A stretch of 64,000 nt of DNA from Streptomyces kanamyceticus (GTDB lineage Bacteria > Actinomycetota > Actinomycetes > Streptomycetales > Streptomycetaceae): NCBI RefSeq assembly GCF_008704495.1, contig NZ_CP023699.1:3348001-3412000 (forward strand), read 5' to 3'. The notes beneath the pieces were generated by a model that saw nothing but the letters and a program-made list of their open reading frames with translations, was not told where the DNA came from and did no database searches. A program made the translations under genes and the position numbers. Shown in pieces: positions 30,230 through 40,941 of this stretch. Position 1 is the stretch's first letter. Every line of letters starts with the position of its first letter.

Positions 30230-30873
30230 TTCGCCACCTCGAGGTCGGGTACGACCTTGCGCAGCTCCTCGGCGGAGAGCGCGCCCGCCCGCAGCAGCAC
30301 CGGCACCTTGCCCGTGACGTCGACGATCGACGACGGGACGATGCCGGGGGTCGGGCCGCCGTCCAGGTACACGGAGACGGAGTCGCCGAGCATCTCCTGG
30401 GCGGCGTCGCAGTCCTCGGGGGCCGGGTGGCCCGTGAGGTTGGCGGAGGAGACGGCCATCGGGCCGACCTCGGTGAGCAGTTCGATGGCGACGGGGTGCA
30501 GCGGCATGCGGATGGCGACCGTGCCGCGGGTGTCGCCGAGGTCCCACTGGAGGGACGGCTGCTGCTTGGCGACCAGGGTCAGGGCGCCGGGCCAGAAGGC
30601 GTCGACGAGCTCCCAGGCCGACTCGGAGAAGTCGGTGACCAGGCCGTGCAGGGTGTTCGGTGAGCCGATGAGGACGGGGGTCGGCATGTTGCGGCCGCGG
30701 CCCTTGGCGTCCAGGAGATCGGCGCAGGCCTCCGGGGTGAAGGCGTCGGCACCGATGCCGTAGACGGTGTCGGTGGGCAGCACGACCAGCTCGCCACGGC
30801 GGACGGCGGACGCGGCCTCGCGCAGACCGGTCGTACGGTCGGTCGCGTCGTTGGTGTCGTATCGCCGTGCCAT
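30226..30873 (-). CDS. tsaC: Sua5/YciO/YrdC threonylcarbamoyl-AMP synthase
   Basis: 215 residues; makes threonylcarbamoyl-AMP from Thr, bicarbonate and ATP for t6A37 modification of ANN-decoding tRNAs. Motifs: GELVVLPTDTVYGIGADAF, FWPGALTLV, TVAIRMPLHPVAIELL and SSANLTGHPAPEDC. Lies between prmC and the phosphatase gene and overlaps the latter, an arrangement common in Actinobacteria. Confidence 0.92.
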   Translation of the reverse strand: MARRYDTNDATDRTTGLREAASAVRRGELVVLPTDTVYGIGADAFTPEACADLLDAKGRGRNMPTPVLIGSPNTLHGLVTDFSESAWELVDAFWPGALTLVAKQQPSLQWDLGDTRGTVAIRMPLHPVAIELLTEVGPMAVSSANLTGHPAPEDCDAAQEMLGDSVSVYLDGGPTPGIVPSSIVDVTGKVPVLLRAGALSAEELRKVVPDLEVAN

Positions 30874-30920
30874 TTAGCGGGCCTCCTCGTACACGTACTG
30901 CTGGCTTGACGTCTTGGTGG

Positions 30921-31802
30921 TCACGGCATCGCCTTGCGGGCGGTGGCGAAGCGCGGCCGGTTGTTGAGGTCGGGGTGGTCGGCCGCGTCGGCCCAGCCCC
31001 GCTCCTCGGTGAAGATCCACGGCACCTGGCCGCCCTGGGTGTCGGCGTGCTCGACGACGACGACACCGCCGGGGCGGAGCAGCCGGTGCGCGGTGCGTTC
31101 GATGCCGCGGATCAGGTCGAGGCCGTCCTCGCCGGAGAACAGGGCGAGCTCGGGGTCGTGGTCGCGGGCCTCCGGCGCGACGTACTCCCACTCGGTGAGC
31201 GGGATGTACGGCGGGTTGGAGACCACCAGGTCGACCTGTCCGTCGAGCTCGGGGAGCGCGTCACGGGCGTCGCCCTGGGAGAGCTTGACCCTGGATCCCT
31301 CGACGTTCTTCCGGGTCCACTTCAGGGCGTCCTCGGAGAGCTCCACGGCGTGCACCCGCGAGCGCGGGACCTCCTGCGCGAGGGCGAGCGCGATGGCGCC
31401 CGACCCGGTGCACAGGTCGACGATCAGCGGCTCGACCACGTCCATGGCGCGCACGGCGTCTATGGCCCACCCGACGACCGACTCGGTCTCCGGCCGCGGC
31501 ACGAAGACCCCGGGGCCGACCTGCAGCTCCAGGTACCGGAAGTAGGCGTGCCCGGTGATGTGCTGGAGCGGCTCGCGGGCCTCGCGGCGGGCGATCGTCT
31601 CCCAGTAGCGGGCGTCGAAGTCCGCGTCCTTGACGGAGTGCAGCTCGCCCCGCTTCACACCGTGTACGAAGGCGGCCAGCTCCTCCGCGTCGTTGCGCGG
31701 CGAGGGCACGCCCGCGTCGGCGAGGCGTTGGGTGGCCTGGGCCACTTCCGCGAGCAGCACGCCGCGGGGGTTTGGGGGTCGCCCCCCAAGATGTTGCTGC
31801 AC
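30921..31802 (-). CDS. prmC: Peptide chain release factor N5-glutamine methyltransferase
   Basis: 293 residues; methylates the GGQ glutamine of release factors RF1/RF2 using SAM. Motif I is VDLCTGSGAIALALA and the catalytic NPPY is in VVSNPPYIPL. GTG 31802 has GGAGG six bases upstream, so translation seems to begin there. The first ~14 codons then run through a G-run/C-run hairpin (31772-31789) and give an Arg/Pro/Gly-rich extension; family members normally begin near codon 15 (GTG 31760). It follows its substrate gene prfA. Confidence 0.93.
   Translation of the reverse strand: MQQHLGGRPPNPRGVLLAEVAQATQRLADAGVPSPRNDAEELAAFVHGVKRGELHSVKDADFDARYWETIARREAREPLQHITGHAYFRYLELQVGPGVFVPRPETESVVGWAIDAVRAMDVVEPLIVDLCTGSGAIALALAQEVPRSRVHAVELSEDALKWTRKNVEGSRVKLSQGDARDALPELDGQVDLVVSNPPYIPLTEWEYVAPEARDHDPELALFSGEDGLDLIRGIERTAHRLLRPGGVVVVEHADTQGGQVPWIFTEERGWADAADHPDLNNRPRFATARKAMP
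31772..31789. repeat. G-run/C-run hairpin at the start of prmC
   Basis: TTGGGGG-TCGC-CCCCCAA type stem within the 5' coding end of prmC; resembles the hairpin between atpH and atpA (23213-23229). Probably a dispersed small Streptomyces repeat. Confidence 0.5.
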
Positions 31803-31840
31803 GCTGGTCCTCCGGGCTGAGCTGTGGACGGGCGGGGGTG

Positions 31841-32917
31841 TTACGCGGCGGCGAGCTTGGCGGCGGAGTCCGCGTCGACGCAGGCCTGGATGACCGCGTC
31901 GAGGTCGCCGTCGAGCACCTGGTCCAAGTTGTACGCCTTGAAACCGACGCGGTGGTCCGAGATCCGGTTTTCCGGGAAGTTGTACGTCCGGATCTTCTCG
32001 GAGCGGTCGACGGTGCGGACCTGGCTGCGGCGCGCGTCCGCGGCCTCCTTCTCCGCTTCCTCCTGGGCCGCCGCGAGCAGCCTGGAACGCAGAATACGCA
32101 TGGCCTGCTCCTTGTTCTGGAGCTGGCTCTTCTCGTTCTGGCAGGAGGCGACGACTCCGGTGGGCAGGTGCGTGATGCGCACCGCGGAGTCGGTGGTGTT
32201 GACGGACTGGCCGCCGGGACCCGAGGAGCGGTAGACGTCGATGCGCAGGTCGTTCGCGTGGATCTCGACGTCGATCTCCTCGGCCTCGGGCGTCACCAGG
32301 ACACCGGCGGCCGAGGTGTGGATGCGGCCCTGGGACTCGGTGGAGGGCACGCGCTGCACGCGGTGCACGCCGCCCTCGTACTTCAGCCGGGCCCAGACGC
32401 CCTGTCCCGGCTCGGTGGCACCCTGGCCGCCCTTGGTCTTCACGGCGACCTGGACGTCCTTGTAGCCGCCCAGCTCGGACTCGGTGGCGTCGATGATCTC
32501 GGTCTTCCAGCCGACGCGCTCCGCGTACCGCAGGTACATGCGGAGCAGGTCACCGGCGAAGAGCGCCGACTCGTCGCCGCCCGCGCCCGCCTTGACCTCC
32601 AGGATGACGTCCTTGTCGTCGGACGGGTCCCGGGGCACGAGCAGCAGGCGCAGCTTCTCGGTGATCTCCTCGCGCTGCCGCTCCAGGTCCTTGACCTCGG
32701 CGGCGAAGTCCGGGTCGGAGGCGGCGAACTCGCGCGCGGTCTCGATGTCCTCACCGGTCTGCTTCCAGGCGCGGTACGTCGAGACGATCGGGGTCAGCTC
32801 GGCATAGCGCTTGTTGAGCTTGCGCGCGTTGGCCTGGTCGGCGTGGACCGACGGGTCCGCGAGCTTGTTCTCCAGATCGGCGTGCTCGCCGATCAGTTCC
32901 TCGACCGCCTCGAACAT
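31841..32917 (-). CDS. prfA: Peptide chain release factor 1
   Basis: 358 residues; ends translation at UAA and UAG. The GGQ loop is in [18 protein letters not shown], with the codon-recognition helix region before it ([14 protein letters not shown]). The N-terminal coiled coil and ELARDE-like core are of normal length. Sits between rpmE and prmC, the classical order. Confidence 0.97.
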   Translation of the reverse strand: MFEAVEELIGEHADLENKLADPSVHADQANARKLNKRYAELTPIVSTYRAWKQTGEDIETAREFAASDPDFAAEVKDLERQREEITEKLRLLLVPRDPSDDKDVILEVKAGAGGDESALFAGDLLRMYLRYAERVGWKTEIIDATESELGGYKDVQVAVKTKGGQGATEPGQGVWARLKYEGGVHRVQRVPSTESQGRIHTSAAGVLVTPEAEEIDVEIHANDLRIDVYRSSGPGGQSVNTTDSAVRITHLPTGVVASCQNEKSQLQNKEQAMRILRSRLLAAAQEEAEKEAADARRSQVRTVDRSEKIRTYNFPENRISDHRVGFKAYNLDQVLDGDLDAVIQACVDADSAAKLAAA

Positions 32918-33032
32918 CGGGGGCTCCTGGTTTTCTACGCGAGGTTTCTACGCGAATTGGCTGCGGGACGGCAAAAGCGCCGGTCCCGGCCACCCCCTCC
33001 CGAGGGCGGCCGATGACCGGCGCAGTGGCTCG

Positions 33033-33254
33033 CTACTTGTTGGCGCCTGCAGCCTTGCCGAAGCGGGCCTCGAAGCGGGCCACGCGGCCACCGGTGTCGA
33101 GGATCTTCTGCTTGCCCGTGTAGAACGGGTGGCACTCGGAGCAGACCTCGGCACGGACGGTGCCGCTGGAGATCGTGCTGCGGGTGGTGAACTCCGCGCC
33201 ACAGGTGCAGCTGACCTGGGTCTCGAAGTACTCGGGGTGGATGTCGCGCTTCAA
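33033..33254 (-). CDS. rpmE: Ribosomal protein L31, zinc-binding form
   Basis: 73 residues with the four Cys of the C+ form of L31: C16, C18 and CSEC at 37-40. It therefore binds zinc; Zur-regulated C- paralogues normally lie elsewhere. Ends in the basic GKAAGANK. Precedes prfA. Confidence 0.97.
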   Translation of the reverse strand: MKRDIHPEYFETQVSCTCGAEFTTRSTISSGTVRAEVCSECHPFYTGKQKILDTGGRVARFEARFGKAAGANK

Positions 33255-33414
33255 GGTGTCTCCTAGTTTCGGGAGGGCGCCGGGTCGTACGCGCGGATTG
33301 CTCGTACGTGAACCGGGGCCGACGTACCAGTCTGCCAGGACCGGCCGTATCTCCCAAAACCGGGGTGGGGGCCGATCTATTCCTGAGGGCTCGCCGGCCG
33401 CTCTTCCCGGGGGC

Positions 33415-34539
33415 TCAGTCGCTGCTCACCACGGAGCCCACGGAGCCCTTGTCGCCCGCCGACTTGTCCGTGGCGGACTTGGGGATGGGCTTGTCGGCCT
33501 TGAGCGCGCCCCAGACCTCCTTGCCCGCCTGCTCCAGGGGCAGCACGCGGTTGCGGTCCGCGGGGTCGTACTCGACGGGCAGCGTGACCATCTTCATGTC
33601 GCCCGCGCCGATGCCCTTGAGGCCGTTGGCAAAGCTCGCCAGGGACTTCACGTCGTTCAGGTCCGAGTCGGTGGTGATGGCGCTGGTCGCGTCGTCCGCG
33701 AGGTCGAAGAGCTTCTTCGGGTTGCTGAAGACGCCGACGTCCTTGACCTGGTTGAGCAGGGCCTTGATGAACGCCTGCTGGAGCTGGATGCGGCCCAGGT
33801 CACTGCCGTCACCGACGCCGTGCCGGGTGCGGACGAGGCCGAGCGCCTGCTCGCCGTCGAGGGTGTGCTTGCCCGCGTCGAGGTCGAGGTGGCTCTTCTC
33901 GTCCTTGATGGGCTGCTTCGTGGTGAGCTCGACGCCGCCGAGGGTGTCGATGAGCTTCTTGAAGCCCGTGAAGTCGACCTCGAGGTAGTGGTCCATCCTG
34001 ATGCCGGACATCTGCTCGACGGTCTTGACGGCGCAGGCCGGGCCGCCGACCTCGTACGCCGTGTTGAACATCTGCCGCTGGCCGCCGGGGTCGGTCGTCT
34101 TGCCGTCCACGGACTTGCACTGGGGCCGGGATATCAGGGTGTCGCGGGGTATGGAGACGATGCTGGCCTTCTTGTGGCCCTTGTAGACGTGGACGATCAT
34201 CGCGGTGTCCGAGCGGGCCGCGCCCTCGTCCTTGCCGTACTTGGCGTTGTCACCGGAGCGCGAGTCCGAGCCGAGGACGAGGATGTCCTGGGAGCCGTTG
34301 TCGACGTCGAGCGGGCGGTCGGTGCCGAGCGCGGCGTTGATGTCGACGCCCTTGATGTTGCCGTTGAGCTTGAAGTACACGTAGCCGGCGCCCACTCCGC
34401 CGAGTACGACCACCGAGGCCGCGGCCCATGCCGTGCCGACGAGCACCTTGTGGCGCGTGGGGCGGGGCTTGCGGCGTCGGCCGCCTCCGCCGCGCTGACG
34501 CTTCGGCGTCGTATCGGCCGGCGTGCTCTCGTCGGTCAT
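33415..34539 (-). CDS. LytR-CpsA-Psr (LCP) family cell-wall glycan ligase
   Basis: 374 residues; transfers lipid-linked glycans (teichoic or similar polymers) to peptidoglycan. Basic N-terminal cytoplasmic arm, one membrane helix (about residues 35-55), then an LCP domain with [30 protein letters not shown], and [22 protein letters not shown], containing the conserved Arg and Asp residues. The start ATG 34539 follows GAGGAG; the upstream frame is spurious. Fits with the wecA homologue nearby. Confidence 0.93.
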   Translation of the reverse strand: MTDESTPADTTPKRQRGGGGRRRKPRPTRHKVLVGTAWAAASVVVLGGVGAGYVYFKLNGNIKGVDINAALGTDRPLDVDNGSQDILVLGSDSRSGDNAKYGKDEGAARSDTAMIVHVYKGHKKASIVSIPRDTLISRPQCKSVDGKTTDPGGQRQMFNTAYEVGGPACAVKTVEQMSGIRMDHYLEVDFTGFKKLIDTLGGVELTTKQPIKDEKSHLDLDAGKHTLDGEQALGLVRTRHGVGDGSDLGRIQLQQAFIKALLNQVKDVGVFSNPKKLFDLADDATSAITTDSDLNDVKSLASFANGLKGIGAGDMKMVTLPVEYDPADRNRVLPLEQAGKEVWGALKADKPIPKSATDKSAGDKGSVGSVVSSD

Positions 34540-34820
34540 CTGCTCCTCAGTCCTCGTCGGTCGGTAACCCCCTGCTTTCAGGGACAGGCGCGGTTTTTCG
34601 TCACTTGTCAGACGTCGAAACCGCTTGAAGGGTTGCACAGCGCCCTGTGAGCGCCCCGGGTTCACACCGCTACGCGCCGTACGCAACGGCACTGCTTTTC
34701 GGCCCCTCACCTGCGGTTTCCCTCAGGTCCGGACTACTGCGCGTGATCGTGAGAATCTCTTATGTGTGTGGCCAAGGTCTCGCTTTGGTCTCGTTCCGCA
34801 CCATGCGCGCCATCCGCAAC
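34540..34820. other. Upstream region of the LCP gene, no gene seen
   Basis: This 281-base stretch between the LCP start and the rho terminator should carry the LCP promoter (minus strand). I see no convincing -35/-10 pair and no hairpin beyond the one at 34821. Confidence 0.4.
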
Positions 34821-34862
34821 AAAAGGGCCGCCCCGTCACCAGCGTGACGGGGCGGCCCTTTT
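34821..34862. terminator. Terminator after rho
   Basis: A perfect 19-bp stem (AAAAGGGCCGCCCCGTCAC and complement) with a CAGC loop and T-runs on both ends lies 16 bases after the rho stop. Notably, rho itself ends at an intrinsic terminator. Confidence 0.93.
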
Positions 34863-34877
34863 GACTGCTGAGGACGA

Positions 34878-36914
34878 CTAGTCGTTGCCGTTGCCCGGCG
34901 CCGGGGTCGTCTTCTGGATCTGGAGCAGGAACTCCGCGTTCGACTTCGTCTGCTTCATCTTGTCCAGGAGCAGCTCGATCGCCTGCTGCTGGTCGAGCGC
35001 GTGCAGCACGCGACGCAGCTTCCAGGTGATGGCGAGCTCGTCGCTGCCGAGCAGGATCTCTTCCTTACGGGTACCGGACGCGTCGACGTCCACCGCGGGG
35101 AAGATGCGCTTGTCCGCGAGCTTGCGGTCGAGCTTGAGCTCGGCGTTGCCGGTGCCCTTGAACTCCTCGAAGATCACCTCGTCCATGCGCGAACCGGTGT
35201 CGACGAGCGCGGTCGCGAGGATGGTCAGCGAGCCGCCGTCCTCGATGTTGCGCGCGGCGCCGAAGAAGCGCTTGGGCGGGTAGAGCGCCGTCGAGTCGAC
35301 ACCACCGGACAGGATGCGGCCCGAGGCCGGGGCGGCGAGGTTGTACGCACGGCCCAGACGCGTGATCGAGTCGAGCAGCACGACGACGTCGTGGCCCAGC
35401 TCCACCAGACGCTTGGCGCGCTCGATGGCGAGCTCGGCGACCGTGGTGTGGTCCTCGGCGGGACGGTCGAAGGTCGAGGAGATGACCTCGCCCTTCACCG
35501 ACCGCTGCATGTCGGTGACCTCTTCCGGACGCTCGTCGACCAGGACGACCATCAGGTGGCACTCGGGGTTGTTGTGCGTGATCGCGTTGGCGATCGCCTG
35601 CATGATCATGGTCTTGCCGGTCTTCGGCGGGGCCACGATCAGACCGCGCTGTCCCTTACCGATGGGCGCGACGAGGTCGATGATGCGGGTGGTGAGCACG
35701 CCCGGGTCGGTCTCCAGGCGGAGCCTGTCCTGCGGGTAAAGGGGCGTCAGCTTGTTGAACTCCGGTCGCCCGCGCCCGGATTCGGCCGCCATGCCGTTCG
35801 CCGAGTCGAGGCGGACGAGCGCGTTGAACTTCTCGCGGCGCTCGCCGTCCTTGGGCTGGCGGACGGCTCCGGTGATGTGGTCACCCTTGCGCAGGCCGTT
35901 CTTGCGGACCTGGGCGAGCGAGACGTACACGTCGTTCGGACCCGGGAGGTAACCCGACGTACGGATGAAGGCGTAGTTGTCGAGGATGTCCAGGATGCCC
36001 GCAACGGGGATCAGGACGTCGTCGTCGGAGACCTGCGGCTCGTTGCCGAAGCCGCCCTCGTCACGGCCGCGACGGCCCCGGCGGTCCCGGTAACGGCCGC
36101 GGCGGCCGCGGCGGCCGCCGTCGAAGTCGTCGTCGTCCTGCGGACCGTTGTCCCGCTGCCGGTCCTGGCGGTCCTGACGGCCGCCGCCCTGCTGCTGACG
36201 GTCCTGGCGGTCCTGGCGGCCGCCACCCTGCTGCTGGTCGTCGCCCTTGTTGCCGCGGCGGTCGCGGTCACGGCCGCGGCCCTGCCGGTCGCGGCGGTCG
36301 CGGCGGCCCTCGGCGTTGTCGCCGGCGCCCTCGCCGCCCTTGGCCTCGGACGCGTCGCCCTTGGCCTCGGCCTTCGACTCGCCCTTCGCCTCGGCGGTGA
36401 CGGTCTCCGGGCTGCCCGCGTCGGCGGTGGCCCTGCGACGACGACGCTCACCCGCGGCCTTGTCCTCGCTGGCGGGCTGGCCGGGGATGTCGATCTGCTG
36501 CTGGGCGGCGGCCTTGGCGGTGACCTTCTCGGCCTTGCCGCCCTCGCTCTTGTCGGCGGCCTTGCCCGCCTTGCCGGTGCTCTCCGCGGCGTCCTCGCCC
36601 GTACGGGCCTTGGAGGTGGCGCGGCGCTTCGGCTTGGTCTCCGCGGTGTCCGCGGCGGCGGCGCTCTTCGCCGGGGCTCCGCCCCCTGCCTGCGCCTCCT
36701 TGATGACCTCGATCAGCTGGCTCTTGCGCATGCGCCCGGTGCCCTTGATCCCAAGGCCCGATGCGACCTGCTGCAGTTCCGCCAGCACCATGCCCTCGAG
36801 GCCGGTGCCGCGGCGCCGCCGGGACCCGGCCGAAGCACCGGTGGCAGGCGCCGCGGAGGCGTCCGTGGCGGGCGTGTCGGCAGTCACGCCCATCAGATCG
36901 GTGGTGTCGCTCAC
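34878..36914 (-). CDS. rho: Transcription termination factor Rho
   Basis: 678 residues, RNA-dependent hexameric helicase. The C-terminal two thirds are canonical: RNA-binding cold-shock-like part with [11 protein letters not shown], Walker [12 protein letters not shown], Walker [19 protein letters not shown], and the Q/R-loops. After the N-terminal Rho-N helix part (residues 33-75) there is a ~200-residue low-complexity insert rich in Arg, Asp, Gly and Gln (many [16 protein letters not shown] units), characteristic of high-GC Actinobacteria and thought to aid RNA binding. GTG 36914 has GAAGGA upstream. Confidence 0.97.
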   Translation of the reverse strand: MSDTTDLMGVTADTPATDASAAPATGASAGSRRRRGTGLEGMVLAELQQVASGLGIKGTGRMRKSQLIEVIKEAQAGGGAPAKSAAAADTAETKPKRRATSKARTGEDAAESTGKAGKAADKSEGGKAEKVTAKAAAQQQIDIPGQPASEDKAAGERRRRRATADAGSPETVTAEAKGESKAEAKGDASEAKGGEGAGDNAEGRRDRRDRQGRGRDRDRRGNKGDDQQQGGGRQDRQDRQQQGGGRQDRQDRQRDNGPQDDDDFDGGRRGRRGRYRDRRGRRGRDEGGFGNEPQVSDDDVLIPVAGILDILDNYAFIRTSGYLPGPNDVYVSLAQVRKNGLRKGDHITGAVRQPKDGERREKFNALVRLDSANGMAAESGRGRPEFNKLTPLYPQDRLRLETDPGVLTTRIIDLVAPIGKGQRGLIVAPPKTGKTMIMQAIANAITHNNPECHLMVVLVDERPEEVTDMQRSVKGEVISSTFDRPAEDHTTVAELAIERAKRLVELGHDVVVLLDSITRLGRAYNLAAPASGRILSGGVDSTALYPPKRFFGAARNIEDGGSLTILATALVDTGSRMDEVIFEEFKGTGNAELKLDRKLADKRIFPAVDVDASGTRKEEILLGSDELAITWKLRRVLHALDQQQAIELLLDKMKQTKSNAEFLLQIQKTTPAPGNGND

Positions 36915-37302
36915 GAAGGGTCCTTCCCTGGAGCGGACGTCGGCCTGTCTGGCTCGGCGACCGGTTGTGCTGTCCGGCGGTCCCTGTGGTGGGGAACGTG
37001 CCGGGGCGGTGGTCCGCCAACGCGGCGGAAGAATTCACTGGTGATGGCGATTCCCGGTGCGGTGCCACTGATGTGCGGTGTCACCCGGCTCGGTCACGCC
37101 GGTTCCGGAGCGTGCTCAGGACCGTTCAGTGCGAGGCACAGAACAGTTTGGGAGGCTCCCGGAAGAATGGTTGTCCCGGACGGGGACACAAAGCACCTCG
37201 CCATGGTGGGGTCGGGTGCAGACTTGAGATTAACACTACCGGATCCAACAAACATTCCCCCTCTCCGAACCCGGACACCCCGGATTCGCGCGTTTTCCCG
37301 CC
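36915..37302. other. Long rho leader / thrB-rho gap
   Basis: This 388-base stretch has no gene. Near the thrB end it contains an A+T-rich patch (about 37225-37255) with a TAGTGT-like -10 element on the minus strand, which suggests that rho has its own promoter and a leader of about 300 bases, as expected for autoregulated rho. I see no strong hairpin. Confidence 0.4.
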
Positions 37303-38220
37303 TCAGGGCGCAAGCGGCAGCACGCTCGCGCCTGTGGCGTCGAGCGCCAGGCGATTGGCCGCCCAGCCCTCTCCTGCCAAACGTGCGACCTTGTCGGCCG
37401 CACTGTCTTCGGCCAGCGCGAGGACCGTGGGCCCCGCGCCGGAGATCACCGCGGGCACGCCGTCGGCGCGCAGCCGCTCCACCAGGGCGGCGCTCTCCGG
37501 CATGGCCGGGGTGCGGTACTCCTGGTGCAGACGGTCCTCGGTGGCGGGCAGGAGCAGCTCGGGGCGCCTGGTCAGGGCCTCGACGAGCAGCGCGGCCCGG
37601 CCCGCGTTGGCGGCCGCGTCGACGTGCGGGACGGTGCGCGGGAGCAGTCCGCGCGCGGTCTCGGTGAGGACGGGCCTTCCCGGCACGAAAACCACCGGAA
37701 CGATGGAATCGGCGGGTTCCATCCTGATCGCGCGCGCCGCTCCCCCGTCCATCCAGGAGAGCGTGAATCCGCCGAGCAGGCACGCGGCGACGTTGTCGGG
37801 GTGCCCCTCGATCTCGGTGGCGAGTTCGAGCAGCGCGGCGTCGTCCAGCTTGGCCTCGCCACCTATCGTCACGGCGCGCGCGGCGACGATTCCGGCGCAG
37901 ATGGCGGCGGAGGAGGAGCCGAGGCCCCGGCCGTGCGGGATGCGGTTGGCGCAGACGATCTCAAGTCCGCGCGGCTGTCCGCCCAGCAGGTCGAAGGCGG
38001 TGCGCAGGGAGCGTACGAGCAGATGCGACTCGTCGCGCGGAAGGGTCTCGCTGCCCTCCCCCGCGATGTCGATGTTCAGGCCTGAGTCGGCCACCCGGAC
38101 GACCACGTCGTCGTACAGACCGAGCGCCAGGCCGAGGGCGTCGAAGCCCGGGCCGAGGTTGGCGCTGGTGGCGGGGACGCGCACCCGGACGGCGGCGGCG
38201 CGGAACGCGGGACCGGCCAT
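37303..38220 (-). CDS. thrB: Homoserine kinase
   Basis: 305 residues, GHMP kinase that phosphorylates homoserine for threonine synthesis. Motif 1 PATSANLGPGFDALG, ATP loop PHGRGLGSSSAAICAG (residues ~97-112), and C-terminal ISGAGPTVLAL. Separated from thrC by 269 bases with a tandem repeat, so it may be transcribed partly on its own. Confidence 0.96.
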   Translation of the reverse strand: MAGPAFRAAAVRVRVPATSANLGPGFDALGLALGLYDDVVVRVADSGLNIDIAGEGSETLPRDESHLLVRSLRTAFDLLGGQPRGLEIVCANRIPHGRGLGSSSAAICAGIVAARAVTIGGEAKLDDAALLELATEIEGHPDNVAACLLGGFTLSWMDGGAARAIRMEPADSIVPVVFVPGRPVLTETARGLLPRTVPHVDAAANAGRAALLVEALTRRPELLLPATEDRLHQEYRTPAMPESAALVERLRADGVPAVISGAGPTVLALAEDSAADKVARLAGEGWAANRLALDATGASVLPLAP

Positions 38221-38264
38221 CGCTCGATGACTCTCCTTGAGCTGCGTGTTTTTTGAGGCTGCGT

Positions 38265-38316
38265 ATTTTCACTACGCGCCACATGTACGGATTTTCACTA
38301 TGTGCCACATGTACGG
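38265..38316. repeat. Tandem 26-bp repeat upstream of thrB
   Basis: Two abutting copies of ATTTTCACTAYGYGCCACAT-GTACGG (26 bp, two mismatches) end 45 bases upstream of the thrB start. Copy 2 contains the palindrome ATGTGCCACAT. The spacing suggests a regulator-binding site. Confidence 0.85.
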
Positions 38317-38489
38317 AACACCCGAAGGCCGCGAACAACGGCGGCACCGCGGCATGTGCGGCGGGGCGGGTTCGGTACAGCCTATCGAAGGAAGGTTCTG
38401 TGGCGACATAGGGCGCACAGGAGGCGCACGATGCGTGTCGTAAGCCCCCTGTGCCACCCCCTGTGCGGAGTTGCGGGTCGTGCCTGTGG

Positions 38490-39548
38490 TTACGCCAGGC
38501 CGAGGCGTTCGGCGGCGGCGGCCGCGTCGACCGGGACGGTGACCGGCTGCGGGGCGCCCGCGACGGCCCAGTCGGGGTCCTTGAGGCCGTTGCCCGTGAC
38601 CGTACAGACGATCCGCTGGCCCTTGTCGACCTTGCCCTGCTCGGCGGCCTTCAGCAGACCGGCGACCGACGCGGCCGACGCGGGCTCCACGAAGACACCC
38701 TCCTGGGACGCCAACAGCTTGTAGGCGCGCAGGATCTCACGGTCCGTCACCTCGTCGATGACGCCGTCCGACTCGTCGCGCGCGGCGAGGGCGAAGTCCC
38801 AGGACGCGGGGTTGCCGATGCGAATCGCGGTGGCGATCGTCGAGGGGTCCTTGACGATCTCGCCGCGCACGATGGGCGCCGAGCCCGAGGCCTGGAAGCC
38901 CCACATCCGGGGAGTGCGCGTCGACACCGAGTCGGCGGCGTACTCCTTGTAGCCCTTCCAGTAGGCGGTGATGTTGCCCGCGTTGCCGACGGGGAGGACG
39001 TGGATGTCGGGGGCGTCGCCGAGCGCGTCGACGATCTCGAAGGACGCGGTCTTCTGGCCCTCGATGCGGTACGGGTTGACCGAATTGACCAGCGCCACCG
39101 GGTAGTTCTCGGAGAGGCCGCGGGCCAGGTTCAGGCAGTCGTCGAAGTTGCCGTCGACCTGGAGGATCTTCGAGCCGTAGACGAGCGCCTGGCCCATCTT
39201 GCCGAGCGCGATCTTGCCCTGCGGGACCAGGACGGCACAGACCATTCCGGCGCGGACCGCGTAGGCGGCGGCCGAGGCGGACGTGTTGCCGGTGGAGGCG
39301 CAGATGACGGCCTGCGCGCCCTCCTCCTTGGCCTTGGTGATGGCCATGGTCATGCCGCGGTCCTTGAAGGACCCCGTGGGGTTGGCGCCCTCGACCTTGA
39401 GGTGGACCTCGCAGCCCGTGCGCTCGGAGAGCACCTGCGCGGGTACGAGCGGCGTACCGCCCTCGCGAAGCGTCACGACCGGCGTCGTGCCGGAGACCGG
39501 AAGACGGTCCCGGTACTCCTCGATGATTCCGCGCCACTGGTGGGTCAT
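38490..39548 (-). CDS. thrC: Threonine synthase
   Basis: 352 residues; PLP enzyme converting O-phosphohomoserine to threonine. The PLP Lys lies in [13 protein letters not shown] (about residues 55-67), the phosphate-binding glycine loop is [14 protein letters not shown], and the C-terminal [10 protein letters not shown] is conserved. Six bases after hom. Confidence 0.96.
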   Translation of the reverse strand: MTHQWRGIIEEYRDRLPVSGTTPVVTLREGGTPLVPAQVLSERTGCEVHLKVEGANPTGSFKDRGMTMAITKAKEEGAQAVICASTGNTSASAAAYAVRAGMVCAVLVPQGKIALGKMGQALVYGSKILQVDGNFDDCLNLARGLSENYPVALVNSVNPYRIEGQKTASFEIVDALGDAPDIHVLPVGNAGNITAYWKGYKEYAADSVSTRTPRMWGFQASGSAPIVRGEIVKDPSTIATAIRIGNPASWDFALAARDESDGVIDEVTDREILRAYKLLASQEGVFVEPASAASVAGLLKAAEQGKVDKGQRIVCTVTGNGLKDPDWAVAGAPQPVTVPVDAAAAAERLGLA

Positions 39549-39554
39549 TGCTGC

Positions 39555-40847
39555 CTACTCCCCTTCAACCCGCATGATGCTGGCGACACCACGCACGGTG
39601 TCGAGTTTGCGCAACGCGTCGACGGTGCCGGTGAGGGCGGCGTCGGGCGCGCGGTGAGTGACGACGACGAGGGATGCCTCGCCGTCCTTGCCCGTCTGAC
39701 GGACCGTGTCGATCGACACGCCGTGCTCGGCGAAGACCGTCGCGACCTGGGCGAGCACGCCCGGCTTGTCGGCCACGTCGAGGCTGATGTGATAGCGCGT
39801 GACGACCTCGCCCATGGAGCTCACGGGCAGCTGGGTGTACGCGGAGTCGCCGGGCCCGGTGGACTCGGCGAGCTTGTTGCGGCACACGGCGACGAGGTCG
39901 CCGAGGACGGCGGACGCGGTGGGCGAGCCGCCCGCGCCGGGGCCGTAGAACATCAGCTGGCCCGCGGCCTCCGCCTCGACGAAGACGGCGTTGTACGCGC
40001 CGCGGACCGAGGCGAGGGGGTGGCTGAGAGGGATCATCGCGGGGTGCACGCGCGCGGTGACGGACTCGCCGTCGGCGGCCCGCTCGCAGATCGCGAGGAG
40101 CTTGATGGTGCAGCCCATGCGCTTCGCGGATGCGAAGTCGGCGGCGGTCACCTCGGTCATGCCCTCGCGGTACACGTCGTCGAGCCGCACGCGCGTGTGG
40201 AAGGCGATCCCGGCGAGGATCGCGGCCTTGGCGGCGGCGTCGAAGCCCTCGACGTCGGCGGTCGGGTCCGCCTCGGCGTACCCGAGCGCGGTGGCCTCGT
40301 CGAGGGCCTCCTGGTAGCCCGCCCCCGTGGTGTCCATGGCGTCGAGGATGAAGTTCGTCGTCCCGTTCACGATGCCGAGGACGCGGTTGACCTTGTCACC
40401 GGCGAGGGACTCGCGCAGCGGCCGGATCAGCGGGATGGCGCCGGCGACGGCGGCCTCGTAGTACAGGTCGCGGCCGTGCTCGACGGCGGCGGCGTGCAGG
40501 GCCTCGCCGTCCTGCGCGATGAGCGCCTTGTTCGCGGAGACGACGGACGCGCCGTGCTCGAAGGCGGTGGTGATGAGGGTGCGGGCGGGCTCGATGCCGC
40601 CGATCACCTCGACGATGACGTCAATGTCACCGCGTTTGACCAGGGCGGTCGCGTCGGTGGTGATCAGGGAGGGATCGATTCCCTCGCGCACCTTGGAGGG
40701 GCGGCGGACGGCGACCCCGGCGAGCTCCACCGGGGCGCCGATCCTGGCTGTGAGGTCCTCGGCGTGCGTCGTCATGATGCGCGCCACCTCTGAGCCGACA
40801 ACCCCACAGCCCAGCAGCGCCACCTTCAGCGGACGCGTACGCATCAT
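39555..40847 (-). CDS. hom: Homoserine dehydrogenase
   Basis: 430 residues; reduces aspartate semialdehyde to homoserine, the branch step to Thr and Met. N-terminal NAD(P) fold VALLGCGVVGSEVAR, catalytic region with SANKALIA, GIVNGTTNFIL and DVEGFDAAAKAAILAG, and a C-terminal ACT domain (SLDVADKPGVLAQVATVFAE, about 355-430) for threonine feedback. The 94-base gap after lysA holds two small hairpins. Confidence 0.97.
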   Translation of the reverse strand: MMRTRPLKVALLGCGVVGSEVARIMTTHAEDLTARIGAPVELAGVAVRRPSKVREGIDPSLITTDATALVKRGDIDVIVEVIGGIEPARTLITTAFEHGASVVSANKALIAQDGEALHAAAVEHGRDLYYEAAVAGAIPLIRPLRESLAGDKVNRVLGIVNGTTNFILDAMDTTGAGYQEALDEATALGYAEADPTADVEGFDAAAKAAILAGIAFHTRVRLDDVYREGMTEVTAADFASAKRMGCTIKLLAICERAADGESVTARVHPAMIPLSHPLASVRGAYNAVFVEAEAAGQLMFYGPGAGGSPTASAVLGDLVAVCRNKLAESTGPGDSAYTQLPVSSMGEVVTRYHISLDVADKPGVLAQVATVFAEHGVSIDTVRQTGKDGEASLVVVTHRAPDAALTGTVDALRKLDTVRGVASIMRVEGE

Positions 40848-40941
40848 CCGACCTCACTTCTCCTACATCTACGGTGGGACCAGTCTCACCCACCGGAACG
40901 GACTTTCTATCCATTGTCCGGATTCTGAGACACCAATTTCA

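Noticed and set aside
38265..38316. CRISPR array
   Set aside because: Only two abutting repeats and no spacer. The 27-bp tract at 43565 is also tandem without unique spacers.
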